Shown here in pieces: positions 46,201-58,480 of a stretch of 64,000 nt of DNA. Under the pieces are notes generated by a model. That model did not search any database, was not told the origin of the DNA, and worked only from the letters and a program-made list of their open reading frames with translations. Position numbers and translations under genes: made by a program. Each line of letters opens with the position of its first letter. The first letter of the stretch is position 1. The stretch is from Cricetomys ansorgei (Eukaryota > Chordata > Mammalia > Rodentia > Nesomyidae), in assembly GCA_026225945.1 (NCBI GenBank), contig JAMJFZ010003734.1, forward strand, positions 35,218 through 99,217, in the 5' to 3' direction.

Positions 46201-47769
46201 CATGTACCCTTCTAGAAACATCTCTCTATTAGTGCCCACAATGCTGACGGATGCATGCATTTAAGATTGGTGGTCTCCTAGTATTTATGTGAATTAGGCA
46301 TCTTACATATTTTGAACTTCATACTTTAAGACACCTTAAATATTACAAGCATTTTGTTTCCTTTCCTTAAAGAAGAAACATTCTGAAAAGGGCAAACCCT
46401 TTAAATTTAGATTGATGCTTCCCTGATCATTTCCTTCACAGTATACATATATGCAGAGTAATCCTAGTAGAAGAATATAGATGTATTCAGAAAATGACAG
46501 TATATTTAAATCAAAGGAAAACATGAAAAAAAATTCTCAGGAGGGCAGGAACCATGACAAACAACTCTAGAATAAGTTGGATGTCCCTCTCACATTTTAT
46601 TCTGTTGATGAAGAAGTACTGTGCACAGAGGTAATAAGCACTACTTAAAAGTGTGAATTTATTCTGATGCCATCCATTGCACTCTCCTGCTCCTGTTTCT
46701 CATTGTTACAGAAGCTCTTTCTCTTACAAATTGAAAATTGCTTCTCTGTCATCACCCACTGAATATGAGTCACACTTTTCTTTCAATTTCTTGGATATGC
46801 AGTGACTATTTTGAAGGGACACCCAAAGTACTATACATATGTTTACTTCTTAATATTTTATATGACCATTTGCTGATATGAAGCATATATATCAGCCAAA
46901 AACAGAATTACAATAATATAGCAACAATCCAAAGTAAAATCATAGAATGGTAACATCTTGTTTTTGTTGACAAACTACAAATATTAAAAGACAGATATAT
47001 TGGTGAAGTGGTAGCTGAAAGTACATATTCTGTGAACATTTTCATTTCCAGTGGTGCATAGATAGCTTGCCAAGCCTTTGGTCAAACCACAGAAAGGTAG
47101 TCACCAATCTAGTTTTGTGGAATCACACTTGTCTTAGAGTCCTCAAACACTAAATGAGGGAGAAATAACACTTCTCTGTCTTCTCCATACATGGCTCACT
47201 CTTCTCTCTTTTTGGTGTGAATTTTGAGTTTCATCAGTAACTTTAAGAGGATATTCAGAGAAATAGTCAAATATCTAGAGTTTGGGCTACTTAATGAGTG
47301 CCTAAAGTTAATTACTGTCTTTGCACCTACTGTCTTTGTGGCCTTTGGAAATGTTTAAAACCTTACAGATCTCTAAATTGCCTGGTAAAGAAAGTACTGA
47401 GTCAGTCAGCATTTGTAGACCTAGGCCATAAATTTTAAAAATATTTAATGTTAGAGTTAAGGTTTTCCTTTCATTTCCAAATACAGTAATACCAATGAAG
47501 TTATATCTTCAAATACTTAGTGACTTAACTCAGTTGTCCCTCAAAACATGAAAAACAGAGCTACCCTTTGGATTATGCCCTACTTCTATGCAAACCAGTA
47601 AACGCTACTTTCATCATTTATTAAGCATTATACTTGATTGTATGCTGTTAATTTTTTAATAATTTTTTCTCTTAATCATAAGAGTTGGAAATTAAGTACA
47701 TGCCCAGGTGTAAATTATGGAACCAATATAAAGTCTATAATCTGTTAAGTACAGAAACAATATAAACCC
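46201..47769. other. Unassigned AT-rich DNA
   Basis: No recognised repeat or gene. Confidence 0.48.
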
Positions 47770-47780
47770 TTCCCATCTGT

Positions 47781-47931
47781 CTTTTTTTTTTTTGAATCAG
47801 AATTTCTCTGTTGTAAGTCTAGTTATCCTGAATCTCACTCTGTAGACCAGACTGGCCTCCAACTCATTGAGATCTGCCTGCCTCTACCTCCTGAGTGCTG
47901 GGATTACAGGCATGTGCCACCATTGCCCAGA
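47781..47931 (-). mobile_element. B1 SINE, antisense, with target-site duplication
   Basis: T-run, then GAATCAGAATTTCTCTGTTG, ATCTCACTCTGTAGACCAGA, CTGGCCTCCAACTCATTGAG, ATCTGCCTGCCTCTACCTCC and GAGTGCTGGGATTACAGGCA: the complement of B1. TTCCCATCT occurs immediately on both sides (47770-47778 and 47932-47940), consistent with the target duplication left by L1 machinery. Confidence 0.94.
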
Positions 47932-47940
47932 TTCCCATCT

Positions 47941-48465
47941 AACTTTAAAATTTAGTAACTGTTCTCTGTCAATTTTATCTTGAATTTCATTAAATAGAAT
48001 CCTGTTTCCTAATATTTGCTATAAACCTCATTCTAGTTACTCTAATGACGTTGCAAATATAGCATTAAGACTTAGGGCATGTTCTCTGATGAGTGTTGGT
48101 ACAGTGGATTCAATTTCTCTTTATACTTGTAAATTGTATATAAAACAAATAATATAAATAATACTGTGCCAAGTTCTGTTCATAGACTTTTTGAAGATAT
48201 ACTCTGTAAACTTCAGAGAAAATAGGAGTTGAGATTTTAGTGGAAAGAGAAACTAAGTATATTCTATCGTCGTTATTCTAGAACAAACAAAAAGATAAAG
48301 GTAAATAAGAAGGACTTTGGGGGAAGAGAAGGAGGGAGAGAGGAAGGAAATGATTGAGAAAAGTATAGAAAGAACAGGTGGAGAGAAGGAAAGTATTAAG
48401 AAAGAAATACAGAAGCAGGGAGAGAAGAAAGGAAGAAATAAACAAAACAATCAAAGAAAGAAGGG
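47941..48465. other. Unassigned DNA with purine-rich right half
   Basis: 48300-48465 is dominated by GAAGGAGGGAGAG-type purine sequence on the plus strand, directly left of the inverted L1. It could be the insertion target or a decayed purine tract. Confidence 0.5.
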
Positions 48466-48885
48466 AGTATCCTTTGCTTACAGAAGTTTTCAGCTTCATG
48501 AGGTTCCATTTATTAATAGTTGATCTTAGTGCCTGAGCTACTGGTGCTCTGTTCAGAAAGTTGTCTCCTGTGCCAATGCATTGAACGCTATTCCTGAATG
48601 TCTCTTCTTTCAGATTCAGTGTATTTGGTTTTAATTTGAGGGCTTTGATCCACTTGGACTTCAGTTGTGTGCATGGTGATAAATAGGTCAATTTTATGTT
48701 TTCTAATGAAGACATTCCATTAGTCCAACACCATTTGTTAAAGGTGCTTTCTTTGTTGCATTGTATATTTCTGGTTACTTTACTGAAAACCAGGTGTTTA
48801 TAAGTGTGTGGATTTATGTCTGGGTCTTTGATTCAGTTTCACTGATCAACATGTCTACTTTTATGACAATATACCATGCAGTTTG
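48466..48885 (-). mobile_element. L1 (Lx-type) ORF2 segment, inverted 5' part of a twin-primed insertion
   Basis: This piece is antisense to the L1 body that follows it. Plus-strand landmarks: TTTCAGCTTCATGAGGTTCC, GTGCCAATGCATTGAACGCT, TTTGATCCACTTGGACTTCA, CAACACCATTTGTTAAAGG and ACAATATACCATGCAGTTT. It corresponds to ORF2 sequence lying just upstream, in L1 coordinates, of the sense part that starts at about 48886. Only some 20 bp of L1 are missing at the switch. This is the classic 5' inversion produced by twin priming during target-primed reverse transcription. Confidence 0.95.
48470..48713 (-). pseudogene. L1 ORF2p C-terminal fragment, decayed
   Basis: The minus-strand frame opening at 48715 reads through L1 ORF2 sequence for about 80 codons. 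It contains LKSKWIK, LNLKEETF, GTGDNFLNRAP and LRSTINKWNLMKLK, which match the C-terminal region of rodent ORF2p downstream of the reverse transcriptase. It then leaves L1 near 48470 and continues into flanking DNA. It lacks the endonuclease and reverse transcriptase domains and cannot be functional. Confidence 0.85.
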
Positions 48886-50471
48886 GGGAGCCTACAGAAT
48901 GGTGAAAAAATTTCACCAATTCCACTTCCAATAGAGAATGAATATACAAAATATATAAAGAACTCAAGAAACTAGATATCAAAAACAAAAACAAAAACAA
49001 GCAAGCAATCTAATTAAACGATTGGATATAGATCTAAACAAAGAATTCTCAAAAGAGGACTCTCAAATGGCTGAAAAGCACCTAAGGAAATGTTTGACAT
49101 TCTTAACCAGTATGGAAATGTAACTCAAAACTACTTTGAGATCCCATCTTACACCTGTTAGAGTGACAAAGATCAATAACACAAAGGACAGTTCATGCTG
49201 GTGAGAATGTGAATACTCCTTCATTGCTAGTGGGGATGGAAACTTTTATAGCTACTATGGAAATAAATAAGATGATTTCTTAGAAAATTGGAAATAGATT
49301 TACCTCAAGACCCAGCTATACCATTCCTGGGCTTATACTGAAAAGGCCTTCCATTCTACTAGCAGGAGACTTGCTCAACTGTGTTCATAGCTGCTTTATT
49401 AATTATAGCCAGAAGTTGGAAACAAACTAGATGGCCCTCAACTAAGGAACAGAGAAAGAAATTATGGTATATTTACACAATGGAGTATTACTCGGCTATT
49501 AAAAAATGACTATATGAATTTGGCAAGCTAATGGATGGAACTAGAAAATATACCCTGAGTGAAGTAACCCAATCATACAAAGAAAAGCATGGTACACACT
49601 CACTTATATGTGGATACTAACTCCTAAGCAAAGGAGAAAGGTACTAGTATCCACAGACACAGAAACACCATGCAACAAGAAGAGACCCTGTTGGAACACA
49701 GTGATCTCCCTGGTAGGATGGAAATTGGACAGAGGGAATCAGGAGGAGAGAAGAACAAAAGAAGAAAATATATGGAGCCATGATAAGAATTGGGAGACAA
49801 TTAGGGGTTGATTAGGAGACCTAGTGTAGTGGAAAATCACTGGAATTTATGAGGGAGACCCTAGCAAGGATCTCTGGAAATCAGGGTTAGGGAGTCTGAG
49901 CCTAACTCTTGTGTCCATAAAGCTTCCAGTGCTAAGACTGGGACACCGTTGGCCACAAAACCTCTGACCTATGGCCTATACTTTCTTCAAGGGAAGTGGA
50001 CACAAAGTCCCATCTCTACCAATAAGCTAGTGGAGATTGTTACCTACTGGGAGAGAGATGACAAGTTTTCTTCAAAGGGGTATCACTGGGTATAAGAACC
50101 ACACTCCAAGGGGTCCAAGTGCCTAATTGGCTAACACAAATGAATTCATGTGTTTGTTTATTACTTTAGTTTTTGGTTAGTTTGTTTTTTGGTTTGTTGT
50201 TGTTGGTGGTGGTGGTGTATGTGTGTTGTGTGTGTATGCTTTTTGTTTTGGCTTGTATTTTTTGTCTTATTTGGGTTTTGTTTTGTTTGTTTATTTTGAC
50301 CTTTGTTATTTTCTTTTTGTTTTGTTTTGTATTTTGAGAGAGAGAAAGAAAGAAAAAGAGATACTGGACTTGGGTGAAGAAAGAGGTAATGAGGGTGATT
50401 TGGGATAATTTTGGAGAAGGAAAAGAATATGATCAAAATATACTGTATGTAAAATAAAAATAAAAAATAAA
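48886..50471 (+). mobile_element. L1 (Lx-type) ORF2 3' end plus 3' UTR, sense part of the inverted insertion
   Basis: Starts GGAGCCTACAGAATGG, runs through ATACAAAATATATAAAGAAC, GAAAAGCACCTAAGGAAATG, ATCCCATCTTACACCTGTTA and GCTGGTGAGAATGTGAATAC, and reaches ACACAATGGAGTATTACTCG near the ORF2 C-terminus; ORF2-like sequence ends near 49620. The 3' UTR includes GGGAGAGAGATGACAAG, a T/G-rich TTTGTTTTG stretch (50160-50335), AGAGAGAAAGAAAG, and the terminal GATCAAAATATACTGTATG followed by an AAAATAAAAATAAAAAATAAA tail. Reading frames are broken by several substitutions and indels. Confidence 0.95.
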
Positions 50472-52087
50472 GTAGAAAATGAAGGACCTAAGTGATAAAG
50501 ATTGTTGACAATCATCATCTATTATTAATTATAAATGGGAGTTCATAAGCAACAAGTTATTAAGGCATATAATTAACAAAGTAAAGGCCGGGCCAGGAAT
50601 TTATGCTTTTCCAAAGAATTAGCAAGTAATGACTTGAAATTCATAACTGTAACATTAAAATAAGAGTGAAATATTAACAAATTAATGGGATACTCAGGAT
50701 TTATATTGGATTAAATTTTACTTTCTAAAATGAAAAGAGTACATCATAATGAACCCATATCTTATCTTATCCCTTACCTTTCTGCTCCTGGGGATGATTA
50801 GTATAAAAACTCAGTTCCCAATCTACAGAGCAGGCAGGGCAATCTTCCTTCTCACCCATTAGACCAGAATGGCAATGGAGATTTTAATCCACATGGATGT
50901 AATCCAGGGGAATTTTTTTTTTTTACTTTTTATTTTGCTATATGAAAAGAAGTCTGATCACATCACCAAGTGTATTTCCCTGAAACCAGAGAAAGGCAAG
51001 CTCACTGAGAACACCTGTCTTCATAATTGTCTGTGAGAGGGTCTTGGCTTCTGCTAATTAGGATGAGTGAACACGTTCCAAATAGCTCTGTTTGTTATCG
51101 TATTTGCAAATGATCACTGAACATAAGACGATTCAAAGGGACTTCCAAATGCAAATGTCTCAATTAAGGATGACAGAATTCCAAGAAAGATAATAAGCCT
51201 GCGATAGATAAATCAGTTACTAAAAATATTCATTTTCTAGTACCATGATTTGAAAGTGCTAAAGAGTATTATCGTTGTTTCTTTTGGGTGGCAACTGATA
51301 CAGATTGTGCTGGAGATGCTTATATGGTGTTGTACAGTTATCTTTGATATTTTTCCCTTTTATTACAATTGCCAATTTTCCAATTGCCATGATGTCCCAA
51401 TTTGAGACACGCCACAGAATTACATTGGAGCAACTTTCTGCATAATAACATTTTTGAAAATTAATTAGGCATAGAGATAATGACACTTTTTCTTCCTTGG
51501 AGTTCTCAGTTGCTCAGAAATAATGTGTACTTCTTTTCCCCTAAGAGAGCTTAGCTTTTATGGAACAATGAAAGAGCTGATTCAGTGTAGGCGTCTTTTG
51601 TTTTTAAGGTACAGTCTTTGATTGTGAAATTAAATTAAGGAGGCTGTGTTCAATATTAACAGTGTTTTCCATTTCTTATAAGGCTTAGAAAATATAGTAT
51701 GGGAAAATTTTATGGGAAGTATGGGAAATTTTAAGTTTGGATTGGTCAGTAGGTTCCTCTTACATAAAATATGTTTATAAATCTATTTTTCAATATCAAA
51801 CATCAGGAAATCAACGTGAAGGAGTTGTATGCATCTTCCCTTAGTTGATGAGTAGGTGACTGCAAGGAGAGACTTCAACAATATTATCTTACTTCTGCAA
51901 CCTCAGTTGCCTAGCAGAACTCCTACACCAAAAGCTTAAAGCTCACTTATCTGGAGTGATAGTTAGGCTTTGATTTTATTAAAGTCCTTTGGATAAGACA
52001 CATCATCAGCATTCGGAAATCCAGTGTGAAACATTCAAAAGCTGATCGAACCCTCTGTTCTATCACATTATCTTATACATATGTTCT
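50472..52087. other. Unassigned DNA; includes a candidate regulatory stretch
   Basis: No interspersed repeat recognised. The part 51000-51210 has mixed composition with a CTAATTA at 51054-51060, a TTTGCAAAT near 51103 and a consensus octamer ATGCAAAT at 51149-51156, followed by CAATTAAGG. These are word matches only. Confidence 0.4.
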
Positions 52088-52302
52088 GAGCTGGAGAGTT
52101 GACTCAAATGTTAAGAGTCTTGGCCACTTTTCCAGACACCCTCTTTCAGTTCCCAGCACCCACATGGTGGCTCCCAACTCTCTATAAAATAGTTCCAGGG
52201 TATCTTTTACCCTCTTTTGGCCTTTGTTGACACCTGGAATGCACTTGGTATATAGATACATATACAGACAAAACACCCATACACATTAAATAAAATTCTT
52301 CT
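52088..52302 (+). mobile_element. B2 SINE (tRNA-derived)
   Basis: GAGCTGGAGAGTTGACTCAA, TGTTAAGAGTCTTGGCCACT, TTTCAGTTCCCAGCACCCAC, ATGGTGGCTCCCAACTCTCT, and a 3' end with ACAGACAAAACACCCATACA and CATTAAATAAAAT. The order matches B2, including the AATAAA-bearing tail. Confidence 0.88.
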
Positions 52303-54140
52303 GAGAGTTTCTCAGTGAGATTAAGCATATTAATTCCTCCTTCCAGTAATCTAGCACACTCCCAGCCTCTCTAAGTTCTGGATTGTCCTCTGACACAGAC
52401 ATTGCTCCCTTTGTGCAGCAGCACTAGATTATTCTTATCCAGCATTTACACTATGCAGATATTGATGGAATACTGACAGCCTTGAGCATAGCCCTGGAAA
52501 GGCCTGTGATGGTTTAGAAGCAGGCTTAGTCTTCATTGAAAGGGACTTTTTCTCTCCTGATGAGTCAGAGCACACAGAAGGAAATGGATAAAGTCGTTTT
52601 ATGAGTACTTTCTTCAAGAAGAGTATTTGGCGGGAGAATTAGACCAGTTGTGCAGGATGATTCCTGGTAATGCCAGTAGGACTGAACACATGGCTTCATA
52701 CTTGTAGGTCAATGGTTCACAGAACCATTTTTCATGTGTCAAACTTTTTGTAGCACTTGTTAGAAGCATCTTCTGATGTTTAACAATTGATTGCTTGTGA
52801 GACTGCCACAATGTCTTGTATGATAGTATCGTAAACCGTATTTTAGACATTTTATTAAGCATTTAATTCTAACCTCAACATGTATTTCTCTATTCTTTGT
52901 GTGAACATGCACATGCATGTATTTGTCTCCCTTTGTCTGAGTCTATCTCCATGAATGTTTGCTCATATTTAGAGGTCTCTCTCCTCCTTCCTCATTCCCA
53001 ATCCCACTTTGCATTTTTTCCTCTTATAAGCTTCATACTTCTTTCTTTTTCTGCCATTCCTATCCTGCTTCTCTGCACAAACTCACACAGTCATGTGCTT
53101 AAACACAGTCACGTATGAATCTAGTAGAGTGAAATAGAGAGAACGTTAGATCCAGATCCAGACAGAACTCAAGAGTGCTGAGAGATCCTAAGCCATCTGC
53201 ATTGAAATTACAGTGTTCTGTAGAACTGAAGAAATTCTACGAGATTTTTCTTTTCAAGATTATGTACTTCTTTGGACCTAAGCGATTCCTTTGGACTAAG
53301 TGAGTGATACCTGAAATACCACCATTTTAGCCAAGAAGACATCTTGGGTCCAATTAACTAAGCCAACAAATGTTTGCTACACCTGTGGTTAAACAGATGG
53401 CAAAGAATGTTTTCTTTATTTATCAATGGAGGTAGAGATATCACTGAATAGTGTTCTGGGGCAATTAATTGCCAAAACAATAATGTGACAAGACAAAATC
53501 AGGAGAAAAAAAAGTGGTTGCTCTTCACTACATAACTGAAGAATCTTGTTCCCTTTCTAACACAAATTCAATTATTTGTTTCAGAAACACCTTTGTTTAA
53601 TTTTCAGATTTTCGTAGAGATTGCTGTGGGGAGGACTTGCCTTCAAAAAGCACGGAGGCCCAGGTGTGATTACCAGGCTGCTACTTCTTAGTCTGAATAA
53701 GAAACTGATTTCAAGGTTTTGTTATTTTACTTTCCTTTTCATAAATGACTTTCATTTTGCCCTACAATTTACAACTGAATTTTAATTATTAACAAAGCTT
53801 ATATCAACATCTCTTTATAATGAATTAATATATCTAGTTACTTGCCATATTTGGTCTCAGTAATAAAAGCTTTAAATGTAATTTTTTATAAATAATTACA
53901 GTATATGTTTTAACAATATATTAGTATTAATGGAGTTCTCTACATACATACATATATACATAGATGTGTGTGTATGTTTATTCATTCTTTTCTCTCTACC
54001 CCAAAATAAAAGTTTAACAAGTAGTCTCGTGACCTCAAATTTAAGATCCCCATGTGTTAGGGCCTCAAATATTGGTATACACCAGCCACATCTGACTCAT
54101 TTTTTTTCTGTATTTGTTTTTAAGTAACATTAAGAATTGA

Positions 54141-54142
<2 letters not shown>
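52303..54142. other. Unassigned AT-rich DNA
   Basis: No recognised repeat or gene. Minus-strand frames of 60 and 82 codons (52435-52617 and 52614-52862) have no motif. Confidence 0.48.

Positions 54143-54193
<51 letters not shown>
54143..54193. repeat. (GT)n microsatellite, uninterrupted
   Basis: About 25 perfect GT units, the longest pure GT run in the window and therefore the likeliest to be length-polymorphic. Confidence 0.98.
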
Positions 54194-54197
<4 letters not shown>

Positions 54198-54754
54198 AAT
54201 GAGAATTAAAGAGAGAGAGGCCAGTAATTTTAAAGGCAGCAAGGTGAGACTTGAGAAGGCTTCTAGGAAGGAAATTGAAGAAGATAATGTAATTTTATTT
54301 TAATTTTGAAAAAGGAAAAAGAAAAAAAAGAATGTTGTGTTTTATTAATTTATTAATTTAAAAGCTGGAAAAAGCATCACTGTGATGAAATTGTAAATGC
54401 TAATTGGTGAATGTTAACATTACTTTCCAAATAAGTATCCAGGCGATTTCTAAGTTAGTCTAGCTCAATATTGTTATAGTCAACAAACTTCTGAAATGAA
54501 GAGAGGGGGAAATTTGTGTCCTCAGGTATAAGAAGTCTAAACACACCTAATGATAATCTCAATGTGATCCAAAGTGCTTGACAAAGAATCAAGAGCCATG
54601 TGGAGGCACAAAACACAGGCTTTTATAAGATAATTTAGCATTTTTATTTATATCTTGACAGTAATCTTCAACATAATTTAACGTTCATGGTCACATGACT
54701 TCCTTTTTACAAATACCAAGAGCTCCTAGCTTTCCTAGGGATAGGAGAATACTC

Positions 54755-54912
54755 AGGAAAAAGGGAGGAGAGAGAGGTGCTTGGCGGGTAAGAGGACTGA
54801 TGCAGGAGGAGAGATGAGGCAGAGGGAGAAAGAAAGAGGGTGAGGAGGCGGTAGGAAGGGTAGAAAGAAGAGGAGGAAAGAACAGAAAGAGAACAGAGGG
54901 AGACAGAGGGAA
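54755..54912. repeat. Purine-rich (GGA/GAAA) low-complexity tract
   Basis: GGAGAGAGAGG, GAGGAGAGATGAGGCAGAGG and GAAAGAAAGAGG-type words over about 160 bp, not a clean tandem repeat. Minus-strand Ser/Pro/Leu-rich frames of 69 and 78 codons here are composition artefacts. Confidence 0.85.
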
Positions 54913-55000
54913 ACATGGCCTTCCCATTGATAGGAGATGAGTAATTACAATGACAATTCCAGGAAATTATTTTCTACTAAAATGCATGTATAGATGTTGG

Positions 55001-55142
55001 GTTTGTTGTCTTATGACAGGATTTTGTGTAGTCTAGCCTAACCTCAAACTATGTAGACATGATGTTAAGGCTGACTTAGAAGTGTTGATCCTGCTGCCTC
55101 TACTTCTTCAGTGCTTGGATTATAGGTGGTTGTCACTCCAAT
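55001..55142 (-). mobile_element. Old B1-type SINE, antisense
   Basis: GTTTGTTGTCTTATGACAGG, ATTTTGTGTAGTCTAGCCTA, ACCTCAAACTATGTAGACAT, TTGATCCTGCTGCCTCTACT, CAGTGCTTGGATTATAGGTG and TTGTCACTCCAATATTT follow antisense B1/PB1 with a short insertion in the middle. Confidence 0.65.
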
Positions 55143-58100
55143 ATTTATTGGAAGTATTTACAATATTATTTCTTATATTTCATCATTGAGATACACATTT
55201 CAAAATAATTTCATAGTTAATGTTTCAGTGCCTCGATTTACCACAGAGCATGTGAGCATCTGTTGAGCAGTCACACAACTTGGTGAGTCAAAATCCTACA
55301 AGATTAAGTGCTTCCCAAGTCAAGGCAGCTGCTTGTCAATTACACGAGGCTTTGACAGACTGCCTTGTCTTTTCTCATTAAAATTAACCTTACCTTTTCT
55401 TGTTTCTGAAAATGCTTCGGTTAAAAAGTGAGTAGTAGCTATACTTATTCCACAAGTCCGATTGTATCCTTTTAAATATTTAACCTTTTAAGCAATAAAA
55501 AAAAGAGCTTTAAAATGAGATTCAGCTGTATTTTATCAAATTCTTAGATGAGATGCTCAGGGATCTGTTTTCTCTGTGATATCATCTATGGTGGTGTCTA
55601 GAAAGCAAATAAAGATATTTAAAATGTTGTTGTATTCTCATGAGATCATGCCTTAGATATTATTGTAAAATAATCACAACTATGTATGAGTAATATAATC
55701 CCACTATTTAAAGAAACAAAATATTTTATTTTATCCCGTTTCCTATTTATGACTGCAAGAAGGCAGTGGAGGTGATTAATGCAGTACAAATATCATATCA
55801 TAAGTCTGGCTAATGCATACCATAGAAACTACTCCAATGAATCTGTAGCAGGCATTTTTGAACAAGTTGATTTTATGTTCAAAATGAACCTGTGTTTGAT
55901 AGGTTGATAGATATCTTGTGATATCTACTCTAGTCACAATTTGTCTGGTGATAGAATCTACATGAGGACCCTGTGTTGAGCCTTTCTTAATTTACCTGTT
56001 AATCAGGTAGTTCTACAGAATGAGATAGGGCAGTGGAGGGAAAGAATGTTGATGCGACTTATGACATTTCTGGTATTAAAAGTAAATGGGGTCATTTAGA
56101 AACACCAGGGCCTTTCAGAAAGGCCAGGGTAGCACCAGCAACAGGAATCCTGCAATCATCTTCAATTTCTACATTACTATATATTTCCTGTCCTTATTTT
56201 ATTTGCAACATGATTTTCCATTCAAAAAATTTTCAAGGTAATTTGACATATTGTCTATTCAAAAAGAATAAACCTATGGTAATAGTTCTTACCAGCTCTC
56301 TGGCCCCTCTCGCTGGAGAGTGAACCTTACTGCAAGTAGTTATTTCAGCAAAGAGTTCTTGCTGAGGGCAAATCAGATAAGATGTACAGGTGAGGAACAC
56401 TGGCACAGATTAGGGAACAAATTTCTCACCATAGCCTTTGGAAGGCTTAGCTTGGCATCCACCAGATGTTGTAATGGGGCAACAGGTGATGTGCAAACCT
56501 TCAAGTAGAGAGCCAGTAGAGACATTTCAAAACTGTATGAAAAACATTGTGGCTTCATTGGCATTTGGAAGAGAATTGCAGAAGCAAACATTTCTTAAGG
56601 TGACCTACATATCATTTCACATATATCTGGCCAATTATTATTAACGAAAGGGAGAACTCAGAGTCATGCACATGAAATGAAGCATTCATAGCAACACCCT
56701 CTTATAACTCTTTTGGGGCTGTTAGGGTAGAGATGTTTCTGCACATATTAAAAAGTGGTGCATGCCGTACCCAGGGAATTATACAATTATAAAATATAGT
56801 AGGTTTATTTTTTTTCTAGTTTTGCTGTCTCAGTACTTTGTAAAGTAAATGCTGCCTGAGTTAGTGGAATGGATACTATCACTTGATGTACATATAAGCT
56901 AAGAAGGTCTCTATTGATTGTTGTCTAATAATTAAAGAAATTAAAACAAAATAAATGTCTTAATTAACCTCACTCACACAGCATACCCAAGTAACTGCTA
57001 ATAAACCTTTCTATTTCTCCGAATTAATTTAGAGATTTGAGTGCTTTATATTTTCTGGCAAGCCAACTGTTACAGGTTAGATATTTAATGTCTGAAAATC
57101 CATCTTAGTTTTCTTGCTCAGGCAATAACATTGAATGTAGTATAGAAACTGTATATATAAATTCCTGTTTAGGTTAAATATGACATGTTAAAGGATTAGT
57201 TCTTCTGTGAGTGTTTAAATCAGCTGACAACACAGCTTTCCTTTTGTAATTTTACTCCTTCATGTTTCAAGTTTTAACTGTCATTTAATAAGATGACAAA
57301 CATTATGTAAACAGAGATGCACATGTGTTTATGGACAGAAACACATCAGTCTACATGGGCTTCTCAAATGTACACCCATGGATCATCTTAAACATATTTA
57401 TTAAGATGAAAATAAGTCACCACAGATGTCCTTTGGAGTGCCTCATACTAAATATGGATTAATCTGTAGATTCCATTCACAAAACCACTATTGGGTAGGA
57501 AAAGTTTTACTTACTAAGAGAATTATCCGTCTTCTTGGTCCCAGAAACTTAACTACATTATTTTATGATGAAAATATGTCTAAGTGGCAAGGTGCCAAAA
57601 GACAATTTGACTTCAAAGCATTCCAAGCATTGTGCTACAAGGCTGTAGTTCACATGGGAAGGCAGAACACTCCTTTTTACTCTGGAGTGATAGCTTGGGC
57701 AATATGGAGGCCTTCCAGAAACAGGCTGAAATCTTCATGGTGCATCATCTTCACTTGGATGTTCTAGTTGCTTTGAACTTTGTATAGACATTTTAGGTGG
57801 AGGAAAGGATAAGAATCCATAGTGGTTCCTTTCTTTACCAGAGCCTCATTGTGGATCAAGTTCCAGGCTGAGAAAGGTAAAGCGTGCACTGCCTTGAATA
57901 AGTTATTCATCCATTATTGTTATTGGATCATCTACTAAGCAGTAAGGCCTGGCTGTGCTACAGATAGCAGCTGTGGGTGGAAGATCAGCCTACCCCTAGC
58001 CTGGCACCATTGCACTGCCTTTAGGGTGTGCTGCAATACCCCACGTGGATGCCCAACACTCAACTTGGGTAACTCCAAATGGAATATTCCACCTGAGGAT

Positions 58101-58194
58101 TGCTTTTTACTTGTGTTTTTAGAAAGCTTTTATTTCACTCATTGTCATGCCTATGAAACATCCGTGTACATTAACTATAAACATGTATCTTTAC
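55143..58194. other. Unassigned DNA with one 113-codon frame
   Basis: No interspersed repeat recognised in 3 kb. The plus-strand frame at 57426-57767 is the longest outside known repeats and low-complexity tracts in this part, but its product has no motif I recognise and there are no splice or promoter features to support it. Confidence 0.45.
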
Positions 58195-58480
58195 ACAAAT
58201 ACATATTTGTACACACATATATGTATATATACAAACATATATTTGTACATATATATACATATATATATATATACTTATATACATATACTGTGATGATTAT
58301 TAGCCTTTCATACACACACACACACACACATATATAATTTACTTATACATACTTGTATGTATAGGTGAGAAAGTATGCATGCATGTGTGTATTTATATGT
58401 GCTCATATATGTATGTATGTATATGTGTGCATATAGAAGTGCGTATGTATGTGTGCATTTATGTGCATGCGTATGTGTAT
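58195..58480. repeat. Composite TA/CA/ATGT microsatellite
   Basis: ACATATATGTATATATAC-type alternating sequence (58210-58285), a CA run (about 58312-58330), and ATGT/GTAT repeats with CATGCATG words (58376-58480). Confidence 0.93.

Noticed and set aside
54691..54927. Minus-strand Ser/Pro/Leu-rich frames of 69 and 78 codons
   Set aside because: They arise from the purine-rich tract on the other strand.
57426..57767. 113-codon plus-strand frame outside recognised repeats
   Set aside because: Length is within chance for 64 kb read in six frames; no motif, Kozak context or exon boundaries support it.
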